DNA of 64,000 nucleotides, taken from positions 1-64,000 of the forward strand of contig CAKTEE010000005.1 in NCBI GenBank assembly GCA_934546985.1, given 5' to 3'. Shown piece by piece: positions 59,961 to 64,000 of the stretch. The notes below the pieces were generated by a model, which saw only the letters and a program-made list of their open reading frames with translations, searched no databases and was not told where the DNA came from. Origin of the DNA: an uncultured Eubacteriales bacterium (GTDB taxonomy: Bacteria > Bacillota > Clostridia > Oscillospirales > Acutalibacteraceae). Within the stretch, counting starts at the first letter, position 1. Each line of letters opens with the position of its first letter. Position numbers and translations under genes: made by a program.

Positions 59961-61661
59961 TTATAAATTAATTGAGGAGGTGCCTTGCATATTCTGATTA
60001 TAATTTGGATTTGTAGTGTTTTGCAGTGATTCATCATTAGGATAACTAAATTTGTCTGTCGTTGTTTCCGCAGCAGGAGCTGTAATTCCCTCCTGCGTGT
60101 TATCATACAACGCCGTTGTCAGACCAACAGGCGGCGCAGTAGTTTCTTCTGGATCCATAAGACGAACCCTTGCACCATCATATAGCTTATCTGACGGGTT
60201 TAAAATAATCGTATCGCCAAACTGCAGACCAATAGTAATCTGACAATACTCCTCATTTATAATTCCTGTATCCACATACACCTTGGAAACCGTGTGCTCT
60301 TCTTTATTATAACGATAACAGTATTTGCCCAGTTCATCAATTCGTAAAGATGTAACCGGCAAAATTATAACGGAATCCGCACTTGCTGTCTGAATATCCA
60401 CATCTACATCAAATCCAATAATTAACCGTTTATCCGGATTTGAAACCATAATCCTGCACGGTACAAATGGATTCTGGTTTTCATCTTGTGCAGAAGCAAT
60501 GGAACTGACAAAACTAACTGTCCCATCTAAAACGTCATCATCTACACGGATTTTTACCGCTTGCCCATTACTGACTTTGCCCGCGTCATACTTTCCAAGT
60601 TCAACGTCTACAACCAATGTACTGGTATCCACAAGCACAATGCCTGGCGTACCAACAGAAGTAACTCCATCCTGTGTAATATTAACTTCGGATACTACGC
60701 CTGTAAAAGGTGCGATCCAGCCTGCCTTTAATTCCGCAGACTGCGTTAATGCAGTCTGATACGCCTGATTTGCGGCATCACTGGCTGCCTGCAAGCGGTT
60801 CATCTCTTCCGACGAAGGAATCTGTGTTGATAATATATTCTTTTGCTGTTTTAAAAGCACAAGCTGTAACTGCTTTCTCATTTTTTCATCTGAATTGACC
60901 ATCGCCTTTTCAAGCTTAGACTCTGCACCGGATAAAGCAGACGCTATTGCACTTTTTAATTCATCAGATGTTATAGACGCACTCTCAGAAGCAGCCAAAG
61001 CAGTCCGGATTTGAGAAGCTGTCTCCTCTTCCAGCTGTATCAATAATTTCTTTATTTCAGGGGCAACATTTTCCATATTGTTCAGTTCATCTGCAATGCT
61101 GGTATTAACAACAAGCGCCTTATCGCTATAAGTCAAAAAAGTAGCCTGTAACTTCTTCTCACCCGCTGTACTTACAGAAGATACTCCCAACTGCTTGCTC
61201 AGCGTAGAAATTTCCTGATTTAACTGCGCAACCGTAGTATTAAGCAGTCTAATATTATTTTTCCCTTTTTCTACAACAGCAGCAGCGTTTTCCGCCTGAT
61301 ATTTTTTTAACGCTACATCAGCGTCTATTTCAGCAGAAGAAAAAAGCGCCATGACCTCCCCTTGGTTTACAGTATCACCCGCCTTCACATTCAATGCCGT
61401 TACACGTGCCTGAGTAAAGGCATAAAATGCCCTTTCTGAGCCGGAACGGACGGTTCCAACTGTAGAAATTTTAGACGATATACTTTTAGGCGCAATATCT
61501 TCCGCATAGACTTTAACACCGCGCGTCATATTATAAACAATAGCTAACAATGCAACTAAAACAGCCAATGAAACAATACATGAAATATAAATTGTTTTTT
61601 TCTGCTTAATTTTTTCTTTTGGTTCCAGTTCTTCCTCATCTATTTTTTCCAAATCATTCAT
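59961..61661 (-). CDS. HlyD/MacA-type membrane fusion adaptor
   Basis: 566 residues from ATG 61661; a GTG at 61670 is an alternative with a similar ribosome site. Cytoplasmic acidic N-terminus, one membrane helix (about 25-46), the lipoyl half-motif (ARVTALNVKAGDTVNQGEVM), a long coiled-coil of about 130-330 rich in Ala/Gln, then the second lipoyl half (GWIAPFTGVVSEVNITQDG) and beta barrel. The last 60 residues are Thr/Asn/Pro-rich, an unusual extended tail. Partner of the permease; the two likely form an exporter with an ATPase encoded elsewhere. Confidence 0.85.
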   Translation of the reverse strand: MNDLEKIDEEELEPKEKIKQKKTIYISCIVSLAVLVALLAIVYNMTRGVKVYAEDIAPKSISSKISTVGTVRSGSERAFYAFTQARVTALNVKAGDTVNQGEVMALFSSAEIDADVALKKYQAENAAAVVEKGKNNIRLLNTTVAQLNQEISTLSKQLGVSSVSTAGEKKLQATFLTYSDKALVVNTSIADELNNMENVAPEIKKLLIQLEEETASQIRTALAASESASITSDELKSAIASALSGAESKLEKAMVNSDEKMRKQLQLVLLKQQKNILSTQIPSSEEMNRLQAASDAANQAYQTALTQSAELKAGWIAPFTGVVSEVNITQDGVTSVGTPGIVLVDTSTLVVDVELGKYDAGKVSNGQAVKIRVDDDVLDGTVSFVSSIASAQDENQNPFVPCRIMVSNPDKRLIIGFDVDVDIQTASADSVIILPVTSLRIDELGKYCYRYNKEEHTVSKVYVDTGIINEEYCQITIGLQFGDTIILNPSDKLYDGARVRLMDPEETTAPPVGLTTALYDNTQEGITAPAAETTTDKFSYPNDESLQNTTNPNYNQNMQGTSSINL

Positions 61662-61697
61662 AATGTCCACCGCTTTTCCTCATATCACTCATTGTTT

Positions 61698-61726
61698 ATT
61701 TTAACGCTTTCTCTACTGCCTGTCAA
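61698..61726 (-). promoter_or_regulatory. promoter of the adaptor-permease pair
   Basis: Minus strand TTGACA, 17-base spacer, TAAAAT (61703-61698). Confidence 0.65.
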
Positions 61727-61853
61727 ATAAAATTCCCACGAAAAAAAGGTATTTTATTGCATTCTTGTAAATATTTCATGAACAGGCCCGAATTTGCATT
61801 TTGTTAGATTTTTTGAAAAAATAATACACTATTATTCGTGATAATATCGCCTA

Positions 61854-61891
61854 AGAAAACACAATAACCGCCTTTCTGAACAGGCGGTTAT
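61854..61891 (-). terminator. terminator after purD
   Basis: A 10-bp perfect stem (ATAACCGCCT/AGGCGGTTAT) with an 8-base loop; on the minus strand the tract GTGTTTTC follows. Confidence 0.7.
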
Positions 61892-61901
61892 CTGTCTATC
61901 A

Positions 61902-63164
61902 TTATTTCTTTCCGATATCTTTGCGGTAATGTGCACCTTCAAAAGAAATTTTATCAACGGCCCGATAAGATTTTTCCAGTGCTTCATCCAATGCAGCAGC
62001 TGTACAAGTAACCCCCAATACACGCCCGCCTGCCGTTAAGAATGTACCATCCTGATACGTTGTACCTGCATGATAAACCGTAGCACCGCTTATATTACCA
62101 TCTTCTCCAAGACCGGTAATTTCAATACCTTTTTCATATTTGCCGGGGTATCCGCCGGATGCCATAATCACGCAAGCGCAGGCTTCGTCTTTCCATTCAA
62201 TTTCAATTTCATCCAAAGTTCCATGAATGGTCGCAAGCATAATCTCCAACAAATCTGTTTTTAAACGCGGTAAAACTACCTGTGTTTCCGGATCTCCAAA
62301 GCGACAGTTATACTCAATAACTTTTGGTCCATCTTTTGTAAGCATTAAACCAAAATAAAGGCATCCCTTAAACGGTCTTCCTTCTGCAATCATTGCATCC
62401 ACGGTAGGAAGAAAAATTTCATCCATGCAGCGCTTTGCCATTGCTTCATCATAATAAGGGTTGGGGCTAATCGTTCCCATACCGCCTGTATTCGGCCCCA
62501 AATCCCCGTCGAAAGCACGTTTGTGATCCATAGAGGATACCATTGGTTTTATATGTTCACCGTCTACAAAGGAAAGAACAGAAACCTCCGGCCCTGTAAT
62601 AAATTCCTCAATTACCACACGCCGTCCTGAAGAACCAAATATTTTATCTTCCATAATGGAATGAATTGCATTTTTAGCATCTGAATAATCATCAGCAATC
62701 ATTACGCCTTTGCCCAGTGCAAGGCCGTCAGCTTTAATAACCGCAGGGTAAATGTCACGTTTTTTTATAAAAGCCAGGGCTTCCTTCGGATCTTCAAAAA
62801 CCTGATAATCTGCTGTAGGAATTCGGTATTTCTTCATTAAATTCTTGGAGAATACTTTACTGCCTTCAATCAATGCGGCTTTCGCACAGGGACCAAAAGC
62901 AGGAATACCCGCTTCTTCCATTGCGTCAACCATACCGGCAACCAACGGGTCATCCGGTGCAACAACTGCGAGGTCAATTTTATTTGCCTTTGCAAATTCT
63001 ACCATTTTTCCGATATCCATAGCAGAAATATTCACACACTCTGCATCACGGGAAATTCCTCCGTTGCCGGGCGCACAATAAATTTTTTCAGCAGACGGGC
63101 TTTCTTTTAATTTTTTAATGATTGCATGTTCACGGCCACCGCCGCCAACAACCAATATATTCAT
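61902..63164 (-). CDS. purD: phosphoribosylamine-glycine ligase
   Basis: 420 residues. ATP-grasp fold: NILVVGGGGREHAIIKKL, YCAPGNGGISRDAECVN, VIKADGLALGKGVMIADD, FGSSGRRVVIEEFITGPEVSVLSFVDG, GPNTGGMGTISPNPYYDE, EYNCRFGDPETQVVLPRL. It makes glycinamide ribonucleotide, the second step of purine synthesis. Its ATG overlaps the stop of the small membrane gene (ATGA). Confidence 0.96.
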   Translation of the reverse strand: MNILVVGGGGREHAIIKKLKESPSAEKIYCAPGNGGISRDAECVNISAMDIGKMVEFAKANKIDLAVVAPDDPLVAGMVDAMEEAGIPAFGPCAKAALIEGSKVFSKNLMKKYRIPTADYQVFEDPKEALAFIKKRDIYPAVIKADGLALGKGVMIADDYSDAKNAIHSIMEDKIFGSSGRRVVIEEFITGPEVSVLSFVDGEHIKPMVSSMDHKRAFDGDLGPNTGGMGTISPNPYYDEAMAKRCMDEIFLPTVDAMIAEGRPFKGCLYFGLMLTKDGPKVIEYNCRFGDPETQVVLPRLKTDLLEIMLATIHGTLDEIEIEWKDEACACVIMASGGYPGKYEKGIEITGLGEDGNISGATVYHAGTTYQDGTFLTAGGRVLGVTCTAAALDEALEKSYRAVDKISFEGAHYRKDIGKK

Positions 63165-63637
63165 GAATTATATTCCTCCTTAAATATTTTGCAGTGATAA
63201 CAATGAATTGCCGCTGAAATAATAGCGATCACTGTCATTACTGTCAGGGGGAAAGACGTAAATAACGTTAAACAACTATTTACCTGATTGATGCCTGCTA
63301 TTGTATTAATACCCATGGGTGCAATCAATCGAATCTCCAATATTCTGAAACAATCTGCACATAAGAGATATACAGCATATGCCGTACAAGATAAAACCAC
63401 AGGCATCACGCAATGCTTATGCCGAAATCTTTTCACCAACAAAGCCGCGTTTGTAATTATAATCATTACAGCAAGCAGCAGGGAACAGCTCATACTTGCG
63501 TAAGGCAAAAAGAATTCTTCTTTGAGTTCCAAAGGCAGGTATATCTTTTGCATTGCAATAACAATAATAAATAATGCTAAATATATACCACCAAAAATTA
63601 ATGATATTATATTAAGTGTTTTTACCACTTTATTCAT
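63161..63637 (-). CDS. small four-helix membrane protein of unknown function
   Basis: 158 residues, MNKVVKTLNIISLIFGGIYLA. Four hydrophobic segments at about 8-28, 48-68, 78-100 and 125-148; short charged loops. No family recognised. It lies between purH and purD and overlaps purD by 4 bases, so it is part of the purine transcript; that position is unusual and its role is unknown. Confidence 0.65.
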   Translation of the reverse strand: MNKVVKTLNIISLIFGGIYLALFIIVIAMQKIYLPLELKEEFFLPYASMSCSLLLAVMIIITNAALLVKRFRHKHCVMPVVLSCTAYAVYLLCADCFRILEIRLIAPMGINTIAGINQVNSCLTLFTSFPLTVMTVIAIISAAIHCYHCKIFKEEYNS

Positions 63638-63669
63638 CGTGATATCTAATATCCCTTCATTCTTAAAAC

Positions 63670-64000
63670 TTAATGATGGAACAAACGGATACCGTTAAAG
63701 GTCATAACAATACCATATTTATTACAAGTCATAATAACATGATCATCACGGATAGAGCCGCCCGGTTCTGCAATATACTGCACACCGGATTTATGAGCGC
63801 GTTCAATATTATCGCCAAACGGGAAAAATGCATCAGAACCCAAAGATACGCCGTTAAGCTGCTTCAGCCATTCCTTCTGTTCTTCTTTGGTAAATATTTC
63901 CGGCTTTACTTTAAAGGTATTTTCCCATACGCCATCAGCCAATACATCCATATACTCATCAGAAATATATACATCAATTGCATTATCACGGTCAGGACGG
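63670..64000 (-). CDS. purH: PurH (AICAR transformylase/IMP cyclohydrolase), C-terminal end, partial
   Basis: The frame continues past the right edge; 110 residues to the stop are visible. LGSDAFFPFGDNIERAHKSG, QYIAEPGGSIRDDHVIMTCN and the final FNGIRLFHH are the AICAR formyltransferase end of PurH. It is bifunctional in the last two steps of IMP synthesis. The N-terminal cyclohydrolase domain is outside the window. Confidence 0.93.
   Translation of the reverse strand, partial: RPDRDNAIDVYISDEYMDVLADGVWENTFKVKPEIFTKEEQKEWLKQLNGVSLGSDAFFPFGDNIERAHKSGVQYIAEPGGSIRDDHVIMTCNKYGIVMTFNGIRLFHH

Overview
The window looks like a chromosomal segment of an anaerobic, low-to-mid GC Gram-positive bacterium of class Clostridia, most likely an Oscillospirales/Ruminococcaceae-type gut species. 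This rests on an oxygen-sensitive class III ribonucleotide reductase (nrdD-nrdG), AddAB instead of RecBCD, a PyrR-attenuated pyr operon, strong GGAGG-type ribosome binding sites with frequent TTG/GTG starts, consensus sigma-A promoters, and many U-tract terminators. No rRNA, tRNA or CRISPR array was seen. Both ends cut genes: a helicase-nuclease at the left and purH at the right.

Layout. 1-7.9 kb is an accessory region: the 3' end of a DUF3320-type helicase/nuclease, a tnpV transposon remnant, a frameshifted XRE gene, an XRE-membrane protein, a CapA-like lipoprotein, an HTH/repeat protein coupled to a 59-residue acidic protein, and a frameshifted excisionase-like gene. 7.9-11.0 kb holds a thioesterase and a YdcF-like protein (minus), facing a tocopherol-cyclase-like protein and a sulfite-exporter-family permease split into two half genes (plus). 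11.0-22.1 kb is one long minus-strand operon, pyrR-pyrC-pyrF-carA-carB-pyrK-pyrD-phosphatase-ruvX-vanZ, driven by a consensus promoter and a PyrR attenuator; pyrB and pyrE are absent here. 22.4-28 kb has a class A penicillin-binding protein, a YggS-type PLP protein, a small conserved protein and a peptide-binding lipoprotein. 28.1-31.1 kb is nrdDG with a NrdR-type promoter. 31.1-46.6 kb is a minus-strand run: murD, two M42 peptidases, an acetyltransferase, a methionine gamma-lyase-family protein, two uncharacterised proteins, a phosphohexomutase, addB and addA. After a divergent promoter with an LCP ligase gene, 47-58.4 kb is again accessory: an orphan colicin/pyocin-type immunity gene, an Lsa-like ABC-F gene with an upstream peptide and attenuator, a secreted GH5-like protein, an IbrA/IbrB-like pair, and two tandem acyltransferases. 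58.7-61.7 kb encodes an exporter permease and adaptor without an ATPase. 61.9-64 kb carries purD, a small membrane protein and the 3' end of purH.

Most notable observations: (1) the CarA small subunit has lost all three glutaminase catalytic residues (Cys, His and Glu positions are Gly, Glu and Cys) in an otherwise intact pyr operon, which predicts an ammonia-fed carbamoyl phosphate synthetase; (2) the GH5-like protein has about 445 residues between its two catalytic glutamates, with a beta-rich, carbohydrate-binding-like insert; (3) the ABC-F gene has a complete ribosome-attenuation leader; (4) there is an orphan immunity gene, an IbrAB-like thiol/ParB pair and an HTH protein paired with a tiny acidic protein.
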